From NCBI GenBank assembly GCA_947085425.1, contig CAMTWK010000018.1, forward strand, positions 28,463 to 92,462: a stretch of 64,000 nt of DNA, given 5' to 3'. Each line of letters opens with the position of its first letter. Within the stretch, counting starts at the first letter, position 1. The notes below the pieces were generated by a model. That model was not told where the DNA came from and searched no databases. It was given only the letters and a program-made list of their open reading frames with translations. Source of the DNA: UKL13-2 sp947085425 (GTDB lineage: Bacteria > Pseudomonadota > Gammaproteobacteria > Burkholderiales > Usitatibacteraceae). The translations under genes and the position numbers were made by a program. This document shows, in pieces, positions 37,089-44,721 of the stretch.

Positions 37089-38051
37089 TTATGGTGCCTT
37101 GGCCGCTGAAAATTTCTTGATCGCCGCTTGAATGGTGACGACGGCCAATAAACAAATGACACCCGCCAACACGCCGAATAAACCTTCAAAAATAACCGGC
37201 AAGGCCACATCCAGCATCATGCCGATGTAGGGTACGCCACCAGATAGCAGTGCGACCCCGCCAATCGCCAGCTGTACGGCCGGGATGCCGTGCACAAGAA
37301 TTCCGCCACCCACCAAAAACATGGCAATCGATCCTGCGACTGAAAGAAACCTCATCAACAGCGGTGCTGCGTGCAACAAAAACGCACCCGAGCGATGTTG
37401 TATCGTTGTCCACCAATCCGCGCCACTTTTTTGGGTCAGGTATAAGCCGGCGTCATCCAATTTAACGATGCCGGCAACCAAACCGTACACACCAATCGTC
37501 ATGCCGATTGCCACGATGCTCAGCACCAAAAGCTGTTTGCCGAATGCGGCGGCGGCAACCGTGCCCAGTGCAATGATAATAATTTCCGCCGACAGAATGA
37601 AGTCGGTCCGGATTGCACCTTTAATTTTTTCCTTTTCAACAGCGACGATGTTGACGTTGTTGTTCTTGATGGTGGCAAGTAACTCATTGTGGCGTGCGAC
37701 TTTTGTTTCGCGCGGGGTCGACCAACCATGAAAAAATTTTTCCACACCCTCATAACACAGGTATGCGCCGCCGGTCATCAATAGCGGCGTGATTGCCCAT
37801 GGTGCATACACGCTGATGACGAGCGCAGCGGGCACCAATATCAACTTGTTGATTGCTGATCCCCTGGCAACCGCCCATACCACCGGTAACTCGCGGTTCG
37901 GTTTGACGCCGGAGACCTGATGCGCATTGAGCGCAAGGTCGTCAGCCAAAACACCGGCCGTTTTTTTAGTGGCTATTTTGGTCATGGTGGCGACGTCATC
38001 AAGAATAGTTGCGATGTCGTCGATCAGTAAAAAAAGACTGGAGCCGGCCAT
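37089..38051 (-). CDS. DUF808 inner-membrane protein (YedI type)
   Basis: 320 residues with about six to seven membrane helices. The DUF808 hallmark SLFLLIDDIATILDDVATMTKIATKKTAGVLADDLALNA begins right after the ATG chosen here (38051, MAGSSLF); an upstream ATG at 38138 would add a non-conserved stretch. Later parts (GGAYLCYEGVEKFFH) also fit. Function unknown; the family is common in proteobacteria and has been loosely linked to membrane transport or quality control. Divergent from the glycine-zipper gene. Confidence 0.88.
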   Translation of the reverse strand: MAGSSLFLLIDDIATILDDVATMTKIATKKTAGVLADDLALNAHQVSGVKPNRELPVVWAVARGSAINKLILVPAALVISVYAPWAITPLLMTGGAYLCYEGVEKFFHGWSTPRETKVARHNELLATIKNNNVNIVAVEKEKIKGAIRTDFILSAEIIIIALGTVAAAAFGKQLLVLSIVAIGMTIGVYGLVAGIVKLDDAGLYLTQKSGADWWTTIQHRSGAFLLHAAPLLMRFLSVAGSIAMFLVGGGILVHGIPAVQLAIGGVALLSGGVPYIGMMLDVALPVIFEGLFGVLAGVICLLAVVTIQAAIKKFSAAKAP

Positions 38052-38246
38052 GTGTTTTCCAAATTTTTTGGTGTTGAGGTAATGGGCAATGACTGATTCG
38101 CTGCTACCATCTGGAGAATTATGCGGCGGATGACCCAACAGTGCCGGTCAACGAAAATCGCTGCAACAGCGTTTTTCGGTTTGTTGCCAAATCGTTGGTT
38201 GCTTCATCAATCGTTTACTCTAAATTCATTTCAGTCAGGTGTCTCC

Positions 38247-39041
38247 ATGTTGCAAAAAACCCATCCCATGATTATTGTCGCCGCGATTGCCGTCACCATA
38301 GCCAGTGCCGTCGGCATCGGTGTGATGACAGGCGTGATTCCATCTGCGGGCGGCAATAATGCCACATCTTCGCCTGCGTCCACCGGCATGCCGCCGTCGA
38401 TAACATCCACGGGCGCGGCGTTGGGTGCGGCAGGAAGTGCGCCGGATGCCGAACCGACTGATGCAAAATCAACGACTCCGGCACCATCGTTAAAACCAAT
38501 TGATAAACCAACTTTGGGCCAACCGTTGGCAAAGAATGATGTGCCGATTGGCAAGCGCCCAACCACCGCAGCGGCCCCCGCCACGCCCACCAAGGCACCA
38601 GCATATAACGCCACCAACGCCCCCACACCCAGTTACGCCGGTTCAACACAAACAACGGACGGCAAGGTCGTGACCAGCGCCAAGTCGAATGATCCAGTCG
38701 TCAATTGCCCGGACTGCGGCACGATCGACAGCATTGTGCCCGTTACTGAAAAGAGGCAGGGTAGTGGTGCCGGTGCGGTTATTGGTGGGGTCGTTGGTGG
38801 TGTTTTGGGACATCAGGTTGGCAGTGGCCGTGGAAAAGATGTGGCCACCGTCGCTGGTGTCGTAGGCGGCGCGGTGTTAGGTAATACGATTGAAAAATCC
38901 AATAAATCCACCCTGCATGTTGAGATTCGCGTGCGCCTCGGTGACGGCACATTTCGGACCCTGAAGTCAGACAGTGATCAAGGCTTGCGCGTGGGCGACA
39001 AGGTGCGTATCGACAACGGCCGGGTAAACCGAAATCCATAG
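38247..39041 (+). CDS. Glycine-zipper 2TM domain protein (envelope)
   Basis: 264 residues. An N-terminal hydrophobic segment (MIIVAAIAVTIASAVGIGVMTGV) acts as signal anchor, followed by a long Ala/Thr/Pro-rich linker (about 40-150). Then comes a glycine-zipper pair, GAVIGGVVGGVLGHQVGSG and AGVVGGAVLGNTIEKS (about 175-215), as in SlyB/17-kDa-antigen-like outer-membrane proteins, and a short beta-rich end with DKVRIDNGRV. The ATG at 38247 gives a sensible signal; upstream codons in frame do not. Likely sits in the inner membrane facing the periplasm. Confidence 0.8.
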   Translation: MLQKTHPMIIVAAIAVTIASAVGIGVMTGVIPSAGGNNATSSPASTGMPPSITSTGAALGAAGSAPDAEPTDAKSTTPAPSLKPIDKPTLGQPLAKNDVPIGKRPTTAAAPATPTKAPAYNATNAPTPSYAGSTQTTDGKVVTSAKSNDPVVNCPDCGTIDSIVPVTEKRQGSGAGAVIGGVVGGVLGHQVGSGRGKDVATVAGVVGGAVLGNTIEKSNKSTLHVEIRVRLGDGTFRTLKSDSDQGLRVGDKVRIDNGRVNRNP

Positions 39042-39273
39042 AGAGCAGGCGCATTGAGCGATGGTGCCCGTGTTCAGATGCGAGCAAGGCCGGATGCACG
39101 GTTAAAAGCACCAAATTGGCAGGCTTTTCATTCGGTTATTGTTGGAACACGTGCTTCATTGTCGATAAATACTACTTTTATCAAACCCCGCCTCGGTCAG
39201 GAAATCATGAATGATCAGGGGGCACAAAGGGTTGCAGGCAGTTGCCGAATCTCGAAACGGACACCGAAGGACG

Positions 39274-39789
39274 ATGATGACGCCACAAAATTCCTCAATC
39301 GCAAATCTGCAGCCGCGTCGAAACCCGCCGGCCATCGATGGTGCCGGCGACTCTGCACCGGACTTTCTGGTATTTCGCCTCGGTGGTGAGCAGTTTGGTG
39401 TGGATTTTCGGCACGTCGTGGAAATCCGCCATTTTTCTGCTGCCACCCCTGTTGCAAACGTGCCTGGTTATATAACAGGTGTGGTTCATTTTCGCAGCCA
39501 CATTACACCCATCGTTGATATGCGGCTCAAGCTGGGTTTGGATCCGTGCGTGCGTGATGCGTTGACCGACACCATTTTTATAGAAATAGATGACCGTTTT
39601 GTCGGGCTATTGGTTGATGGTGCCGCCACAGTTGTCAGTCTTGGCAGCCAACGACTGCGACCCGCCCGGGAATTTTTGTCCGCCTTGGATAGTGATCAAA
39701 TTTTTGGGGTGGCCGAATTGAATGACCAACTGATCACGCTATTGGATATTGAACGACTGGTTCATTGCCCTGAAATCGCGCTGATCTAA
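39274..39789 (+). CDS. CheW-like chemotaxis coupling protein
   Basis: 171 residues, CheW domain from about residue 30: FLVFRLGGEQFGVDFRHVVEI, then VPGYITGVVHFRSHITPIVDMRLKLGL, and the closing GVAELNDQLITLLDIERL. Such proteins link chemoreceptors to the kinase CheA. No other chemotaxis gene is near, so it is an orphan and may serve a dedicated signalling array elsewhere in the genome. Start chosen at the first of two tandem ATGs (39274), with GAAGGA upstream. Confidence 0.88.
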   Translation: MMTPQNSSIANLQPRRNPPAIDGAGDSAPDFLVFRLGGEQFGVDFRHVVEIRHFSAATPVANVPGYITGVVHFRSHITPIVDMRLKLGLDPCVRDALTDTIFIEIDDRFVGLLVDGAATVVSLGSQRLRPAREFLSALDSDQIFGVAELNDQLITLLDIERLVHCPEIALI

Positions 39790-40020
39790 CAGATGCGTCC
39801 GGGTCCCATGCGGGCGCTTGTCGTTATTTTTCAGTTTTCCAATATTCCCAATGTTGTGGCAGTGTACATGCTCAACGCTTGCGAAATTCCATCAATTGGA
39901 ACAACACAAATGCTCTAAAAGCCGCCGATTGTGCTATTATTCGCCCTGTCGATTTTGGCTAGAAACGCACCCACTTCTGTGATGAATGCGGTGAAGTTTG
40001 CAGTTGGCATTTGAGACTTT

Positions 40021-40097
40021 AGGCGCATAGCTCAGCTGGTTAGAGCACCACCTTGACATGGTGGGGGTCGTTGGTTCGAGTCCAATTGCGCCTACCA
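40021..40097 (+). tRNA. tRNA-Val (anticodon GAC)
   Basis: Full cloverleaf: acceptor AGGCGCA/TGCGCCT, D-arm GCTC/GAGC, anticodon stem CCACC/GGTGG with loop TTGACAT (anticodon GAC), and T-arm TTGG-TTCGAGT-CCAA. The 3' CCA is encoded. It stands before thrS, as in many betaproteobacteria, with a strong terminator downstream. Confidence 0.96.
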
Positions 40098-40191
40098 ATT
40101 AATGAAGAAGACGAAAAATGGTTATGACACCGCTGACTACGCTGAAAGGTTTGATTCGCTAGCCGCGCGGCGTGTTTTCGTCTTGTTTATC

Positions 40192-40221
40192 AAAAAAGCG
40201 CGGCAACAGCCGCGCTTTTTT
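40192..40221 (+). terminator. Rho-independent terminator after tRNA-Val
   Basis: A hairpin AAAAAAGCGCGG-CAACAG-CCGCGCTTTTTT, with a 12-base perfect stem and a T run, between tRNA-Val and thrS. The A run on the other side makes it able to work both ways. Confidence 0.9.
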
Positions 40222-40351
40222 GCTTTTGGGGCGGCGGTCGTAAGTCCCGCGCACTTTTCACTTTTTGGTGCCGACCTTTAATCCGGCACGCTTTTTTTTG
40301 TCACTCCTATTTCTATTTGCAACAGCCAACCACAGATTCACGAGGTTTAAA

Positions 40352-42271
40352 ATGATCGCCATTACACTCCCAGATCAATCCGTCCGTCAGTTCGATCAGC
40401 CGGTGACCGTGGCCGACGTGGCCGCCAGTATTGGTGCTGGACTTGCCAAAGCGGCGCTGGCAGGCAAAGTCGACGGCAAAGTGGTGGATACCAGCTTTTT
40501 GATCGAGCGCGATGCGGCATTGGCAATCATCACCGACAAGGATCCGGAAGGGATCGAGGTGATTCGCCACTCGACCGCCCATTTATTGGCTTACGCAGTC
40601 AAGACGTTATTTCCCGAGGCGCAGGTCACCATTGGCCCGGTGATTGAAAACGGTTTTTATTATGACTTCGCCACCAAACGCCCTTTTACGCCCGAAGATT
40701 TGATCGCCATCGAGAAAAAAATGGCTGAATTGGCAAAAAAGGACGAAAAAGTCACGCGTCGGGTATTGCCACGCGATGAGGCCGTGGCGTATTTTAAGGC
40801 TATTGGCGAGGCGTACAAGGCGGAAATCATCGAAAGTATTCCGGCCGATCAGGACGTGTCGCTCTACACCGAGGGGGAATTCACCGATTTGTGCCGTGGC
40901 CCGCATGTGCCCTCAACTGGGAAGTTGAAAGTATTCAAGGTCATGAAAGTGGCGGGCGCCTATTGGCGTGGCGACGCAAAAAACGAGATGCTACAACGCA
41001 TTTACGGCACGGCTTGGGCAAAAAAGGAAGATCAGGAACAGTACTTGCACATGCTCGAAGAAGCCGAAAAACGCGACCATCGCAAGCTCGGCAAATTGCT
41101 CGACCTTTTCCATATGCAGGAAGAAGCGCCGGGCATGGTGTTTTGGCACCCTAAAGGTTGGTCGATCTGGCAGCAGGTCGAGCAACATATGCGCCGGGTT
41201 TATGAGCAAAACGGTTATCAGGAAATCAAATGCCCGCAGATTCTCAATCGGTCACTGTGGGAGCGTACCGGGCACTGGGATAACTACCAGGACAATATGT
41301 TCACGACCGAGTCCGAAAAACACCAATACGGCATCAAGCCGATGAATTGCCCCGGCCATGTGATGGTGTTTAACTCTGATCTGCGCTCGTACCGGGATTT
41401 GCCGCTGCGCTATGGTGAATTTGGCTCCTGCCATCGTAATGAACCGTCTGGAGCATTGCACGGCATCATGCGCGTGCGGGGATTTGTGCAGGATGACGGC
41501 CATATTTTTTGTACTGAAGAGCAAATTCAAGCCGAATGTACCGCGTTTAATCAGCAAGCGCTGACGGTTTATCAGGATTTTGGCTTTAAAGACATCGCCA
41601 TCAAAATTGCCCTGCGGCCGGATAAACGGGTGGGCACCGATGAAACATGGGATCGGGCCGAGAACGCTTTGCGGGACGCGCTGCGCTCATGCGGTGTCAG
41701 CTGGCAGGAATTGCCCGGCGAAGGCGCATTTTACGGCCCCAAGATCGAATACCACCTAAAGGACTCGATTGGCCGCTCCTGGCAATGCGGAACCATTCAA
41801 GTTGACTACAATACCGCCGGCCGTCTGGGTGGCGAATACGTTGATGCCCACAGCAATCGTGTTGCCCCGGTTATGTTGCATCGGGCAATTGTTGGCTCGC
41901 TTGAACGATTCATTGGCATTTTGATAGAAAATCATGCGGGCTCGATGCCGCTTTGGCTGGCACCCGTTCAGGTGGTTGCCATGAATGTGACCGAGAATCA
42001 GGCGGCGTACGTTTCCAAGGTGGTTGATGCCCTTAAAGCGGCTGGTATTCGGTCGCAGGCAGATTTGCGAAATGAGAAAATTTCCTATAAAATACGGGAA
42101 CATAGCGTTCAAAAAGTACCTTATCAGCTCGTTCTGGGCGATAAAGAAATGGACGCTGGTACCGTGACTGTACGGATTCGAGACGGCAAAGGTGGTGGCG
42201 AAAATCTCCCCCCAATGTCGATCGAGGCATTTATATCCCGCGCAATGGATGAAGTGTCGGCCAAACATTAG
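40352..42271 (+). CDS. thrS: Threonyl-tRNA synthetase
   Basis: Charges tRNA-Thr; class II enzyme with editing. 639 residues: an N-terminal TGS domain (ITLPDQSVRQFDQPVTVADVAASIG), the editing domain with HSTAHLLAYAVKTLFPEAQVTIGPVI, the catalytic core (GMVFWHPKGWSIW, MNCPGHVMVF, RYGEFGSCHRNEPSGALHG) and a C-terminal anticodon-binding domain. The ATG at 40352 is the standard start (MIAITLPDQ), preceded by CGAGG; a longer frame upstream has no support. First gene of the thrS-infC-rpmI-rplT translation block. Confidence 0.96.
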   Translation: MIAITLPDQSVRQFDQPVTVADVAASIGAGLAKAALAGKVDGKVVDTSFLIERDAALAIITDKDPEGIEVIRHSTAHLLAYAVKTLFPEAQVTIGPVIENGFYYDFATKRPFTPEDLIAIEKKMAELAKKDEKVTRRVLPRDEAVAYFKAIGEAYKAEIIESIPADQDVSLYTEGEFTDLCRGPHVPSTGKLKVFKVMKVAGAYWRGDAKNEMLQRIYGTAWAKKEDQEQYLHMLEEAEKRDHRKLGKLLDLFHMQEEAPGMVFWHPKGWSIWQQVEQHMRRVYEQNGYQEIKCPQILNRSLWERTGHWDNYQDNMFTTESEKHQYGIKPMNCPGHVMVFNSDLRSYRDLPLRYGEFGSCHRNEPSGALHGIMRVRGFVQDDGHIFCTEEQIQAECTAFNQQALTVYQDFGFKDIAIKIALRPDKRVGTDETWDRAENALRDALRSCGVSWQELPGEGAFYGPKIEYHLKDSIGRSWQCGTIQVDYNTAGRLGGEYVDAHSNRVAPVMLHRAIVGSLERFIGILIENHAGSMPLWLAPVQVVAMNVTENQAAYVSKVVDALKAAGIRSQADLRNEKISYKIREHSVQKVPYQLVLGDKEMDAGTVTVRIRDGKGGGENLPPMSIEAFISRAMDEVSAKH

Positions 42272-42366
42272 CCGACGCGGAGTCCGTTGCGTTTAAGCTT
42301 TTCCCCTTATGGGGTTCGTCCTTGAGGCGGCCATCGTTGGCGGCCCAAGATTGTCGTTAATGTTTT

Positions 42367-42380
42367 AGGAGAGTTTTATC
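42367..42380 (+). promoter_or_regulatory. infC ribosome binding site and ATC start codon
   Basis: AGGAGAG (42367-42373) is placed four bases before the ATC codon at 42378. This strong site decides the start, because no ATG or GTG in frame would give a complete IF3. Rare AUU/AUC starts on infC are the known basis of IF3 autocontrol. Confidence 0.85.
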
Positions 42381-42902
42381 GCTACCGATAAAGACGTTCG
42401 AATCAATTCGGAAATACGTGGTGTGACCGAGGTTCGATTGCTTGGCCCAGAGGGTGAGCAACTTGGCATTGTCAGCATGGGCGACGCGCAACAGCGCGCC
42501 GAAACCGCGGAGCTGGATTTGGTGGAAATCGCCCCAACAGCGAAGCCACCGGTTTGTCGAATCATGGATTACGGCAAATTTAAATACCGCGAAGCAAAAA
42601 AAGCCCATGAAGCCAAACTGAAACAGAAACAAATTCAGGTGAAAGAAGTTAAATTCCGACCGGGCACTGATGATGGTGATTACAACATCAAAGTGCGCAA
42701 CCTGAAACGGTTTTTGGAAGAGGGCGATAAAACAAAAATCACCCTTCGATTTCGTGGGCGTGAAATGGCACATCAAGAGCTGGGATTTCAGTTATTGAAA
42801 CGTGTTGAAGCAGATTTGACGGAAATTGGCCAAATTGAGCAATTTCCAAAAATGGAAGGCCGTCAGATGGTGATGATGGTCGGTCCAAAGAAGAAAATTT
42901 AA
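42378..42902 (+). CDS. infC: Translation initiation factor IF-3 (ATC start)
   Basis: Keeps ribosomal subunits apart and checks start-codon pairing. 174 residues from the ATC codon: IATDKDVRINSEIRGVTEVRLLGPEGEQLG, the standard N-domain, then the linker (KYREAKKAHEAKLKQKQ) and C-domain with GDYNIKVRNLKRFLEEGDK. Starting at the GTG at 42423 would remove the conserved first 15 residues. IF3 rejects non-AUG starts, so it represses its own message. The rpmI gene follows 122 bases on. Confidence 0.95.
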   Translation: MATDKDVRINSEIRGVTEVRLLGPEGEQLGIVSMGDAQQRAETAELDLVEIAPTAKPPVCRIMDYGKFKYREAKKAHEAKLKQKQIQVKEVKFRPGTDDGDYNIKVRNLKRFLEEGDKTKITLRFRGREMAHQELGFQLLKRVEADLTEIGQIEQFPKMEGRQMVMMVGPKKKI

Positions 42903-43024
42903 GGAGCGCATCCTCCGGCATGTCAAGGTGCAAAGAGTTCAGTCGTAACAAACAAGCCGACTTCAGGTTCAAAGTGTGGATAGGTTCCACCACCTGCTGC
43001 GGTAAGGCAACCCAAGGAAATATC

Positions 43025-43222
43025 ATGCCAAAAATGAAGACCAAGAGCGGCGCAGCCAAGCGCTTTAAACCGAGAGGATCGGGCTCAATCAAACGCTCAC
43101 AAGCGTTTAAACGCCACATTTTGACCAAAAAGACTACCAAGTCCAAGCGTCAATTGCGTGGAACCACCGAAATTCATGCAACCAATATGGCCAGTGTTCG
43201 CGCCATGTTGCCGTACGCGTAA
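43025..43222 (+). CDS. rpmI: 50S ribosomal protein bL35
   Basis: 65 residues: MPKMKTKSGAAKRFKPRGSG with the usual Lys/Arg-rich body (HILTKKTTKSKRQLRG). It lies between infC and rplT as in nearly all bacteria. The ATG at 43025 lies after AAGGA. The 122-base leader to infC may fold for L20 control, but no specific element was recognised by eye. Confidence 0.96.
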   Translation: MPKMKTKSGAAKRFKPRGSGSIKRSQAFKRHILTKKTTKSKRQLRGTTEIHATNMASVRAMLPYA

Positions 43223-43233
43223 AGGAGACCGCC

Positions 43234-43593
43234 ATGCCTAGAGTTAAACGTGGTGTAACCGCCAAAGCGCGTCACAAAAAAGTCCTGGACGCCGCCAAAG
43301 GCTTCCGTGGTCGTCGTTCCACCGTCTACCGTATCGCCAAAGAAGCGGTGATGAAGGCGGGTCAATACGCCTATCGTGATCGTCGTAACAAAAAACGTGT
43401 GTTTCGTTCATTGTGGATTGCGCGTATCAACGCCGCAGTTCGGGATGGCGGCATGACCTATTCTGTATTCATGAACGGCTTGAAAAAAGCCTCGATTGAA
43501 GTCGATCGTAAAGTGTTGGCGGATTTGGCTGTCATGGACAAGCCCGCATTCGCGCGATTTATTGAGCTGGCCAAAGCAGGGCTCGCCGCGTAG
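43234..43593 (+). CDS. rplT: 50S ribosomal protein bL20
   Basis: 119 residues starting MPRVKRGVTAKARHKKVLDAAKGFRGRR, the invariant L20 N-terminus, with the globular C-domain (SVFMNGLKKASIEVDRKVLADLAV). Assembly protein of the large subunit and repressor of the rpmI-rplT message in model species. It starts 11 bases after rpmI and ends before a strong terminator. Confidence 0.97.
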   Translation: MPRVKRGVTAKARHKKVLDAAKGFRGRRSTVYRIAKEAVMKAGQYAYRDRRNKKRVFRSLWIARINAAVRDGGMTYSVFMNGLKKASIEVDRKVLADLAVMDKPAFARFIELAKAGLAA

Positions 43594-43610
43594 GTTCATT
43601 TGTAAATCGC

Positions 43611-43646
43611 AAAAAGCCCGCTTAGCAGTCTAGGCGGGCTTTTTTG
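43611..43646 (+). terminator. Rho-independent terminator after rplT
   Basis: Inverted repeat AAAAAGCCCGC ... GCGGGCTTTTTT with a 12-base loop and a T run, 17 bases after the rplT stop. It separates the ribosomal unit from pheST. Confidence 0.9.
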
Positions 43647-43701
43647 TTTGTATGTTGTTCGCTGGGTAAAAAATTAAATAAAAGACCGTGATAAGGACCC
43701 T

Positions 43702-44700
43702 ATGACCCTAGATGAAATTCTTGTCGAAGCGACCCAATCGCTTAATGCAGTGTCCTCGATGCCTGATCTTGAACAAACCAAGGCCAAATTTCTGGGTAAA
43801 ACGGGTTCAGTAACCGAGCAGCTAAAAGCACTCGGTAAGTTACCGCCGGAAGACAAAAAAGTCGCCGGTGCGGCCATCAACGCCATAAAAACGCAGGTCG
43901 AGGCGCTTATTCAAGGTGCCAAAACACGTATTCTGGACGCGGAGTTGCAGCATAAACTGGCGGCTGAAGCCATTGATGTGACTCTACCGGGCCGCACGTC
44001 CGGCAAGGGGGGGTTGCACCCGGTCACACGTACTCTCGAACGTGTCGAGGCGTTATTCGCAACCATGGGGTTTAGCGTTGCGGATGGCCCTGAGATTGAG
44101 AACGACTATTTCAACTTTCAGGCGTTGAATACCCCGGAAAATCATCCGGCGAGGTCGATGCAAGACACCTTCTACATTCAGGGGTCGAAGAATGTGCTGC
44201 GTACACAAACTTCACCGGTACAAATACGCCACATGCAATCACACAAACCGCCGATCCGGATTATTTGTCCGGGACGGGTTTATCGCTGTGATCACGATGC
44301 CACCCATTCGCCCATGTTTCATCAGGTAGAGGGATTATGGGTTGAGGAAAATATCAGTCTGGCAAGCTTGAAGGGCACCCTGACGCAATTTCTCAATGCA
44401 TTTTTTGAACGCGACGATATGCAAATTCGTTTTCGGCCGTCCTATTTTCCGTTTGTTGAGCCCGGCGTGGAAGTGGATATGGAGTGGGAAAACAAGGGTG
44501 GCAAGATCAAATGGCTGGAAATTGGCGGCGCGGGGGTGGTGCACCCGCAGGTGCTGCGTAACGGCGGAATTGACCCTGAAAAATATTCCGGTTTTGCCTT
44601 TGGTATGGGGCTTGATCGTTTAACCATGCTGAAATACGGCGTGAATGACCTGCGTTTATTTTTTGAAAATGACGTTAAATTTCTTTCCCAATTTCGCTAA
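43702..44700 (+). CDS. pheS: Phenylalanyl-tRNA synthetase alpha subunit
   Basis: 332 residues; the catalytic subunit of the alpha2beta2 enzyme. Shows an N-terminal coiled-coil arm (about 1-90), LHPVTRTLERVEALFATMGF, the motif 2 region RIICPGRVYRCDHDATHSPMFHQVEGL, and motif 3 GFAFGMGLDRLTMLKYG at the end. 22 bases before pheT, one operon. The ATG at 43702 has AAGGA upstream. Confidence 0.97.
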   Translation: MTLDEILVEATQSLNAVSSMPDLEQTKAKFLGKTGSVTEQLKALGKLPPEDKKVAGAAINAIKTQVEALIQGAKTRILDAELQHKLAAEAIDVTLPGRTSGKGGLHPVTRTLERVEALFATMGFSVADGPEIENDYFNFQALNTPENHPARSMQDTFYIQGSKNVLRTQTSPVQIRHMQSHKPPIRIICPGRVYRCDHDATHSPMFHQVEGLWVEENISLASLKGTLTQFLNAFFERDDMQIRFRPSYFPFVEPGVEVDMEWENKGGKIKWLEIGGAGVVHPQVLRNGGIDPEKYSGFAFGMGLDRLTMLKYGVNDLRLFFENDVKFLSQFR

Positions 44701-44721
44701 CCAAGAATAAGAGTCCAATCA

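Noticed and set aside
36892..37155. 87-codon minus-strand frame across the end of DUF808
   Set aside because: It overlaps the 3' end of a well-supported gene and lies mostly inside the inverted-repeat segment; no family, no start signal. Kept only as a note within that element.
40021..40097. tRNA-Val as attachment site of an integrative element
   Set aside because: No integrase gene and no duplicated tRNA 3' end were found in the window.
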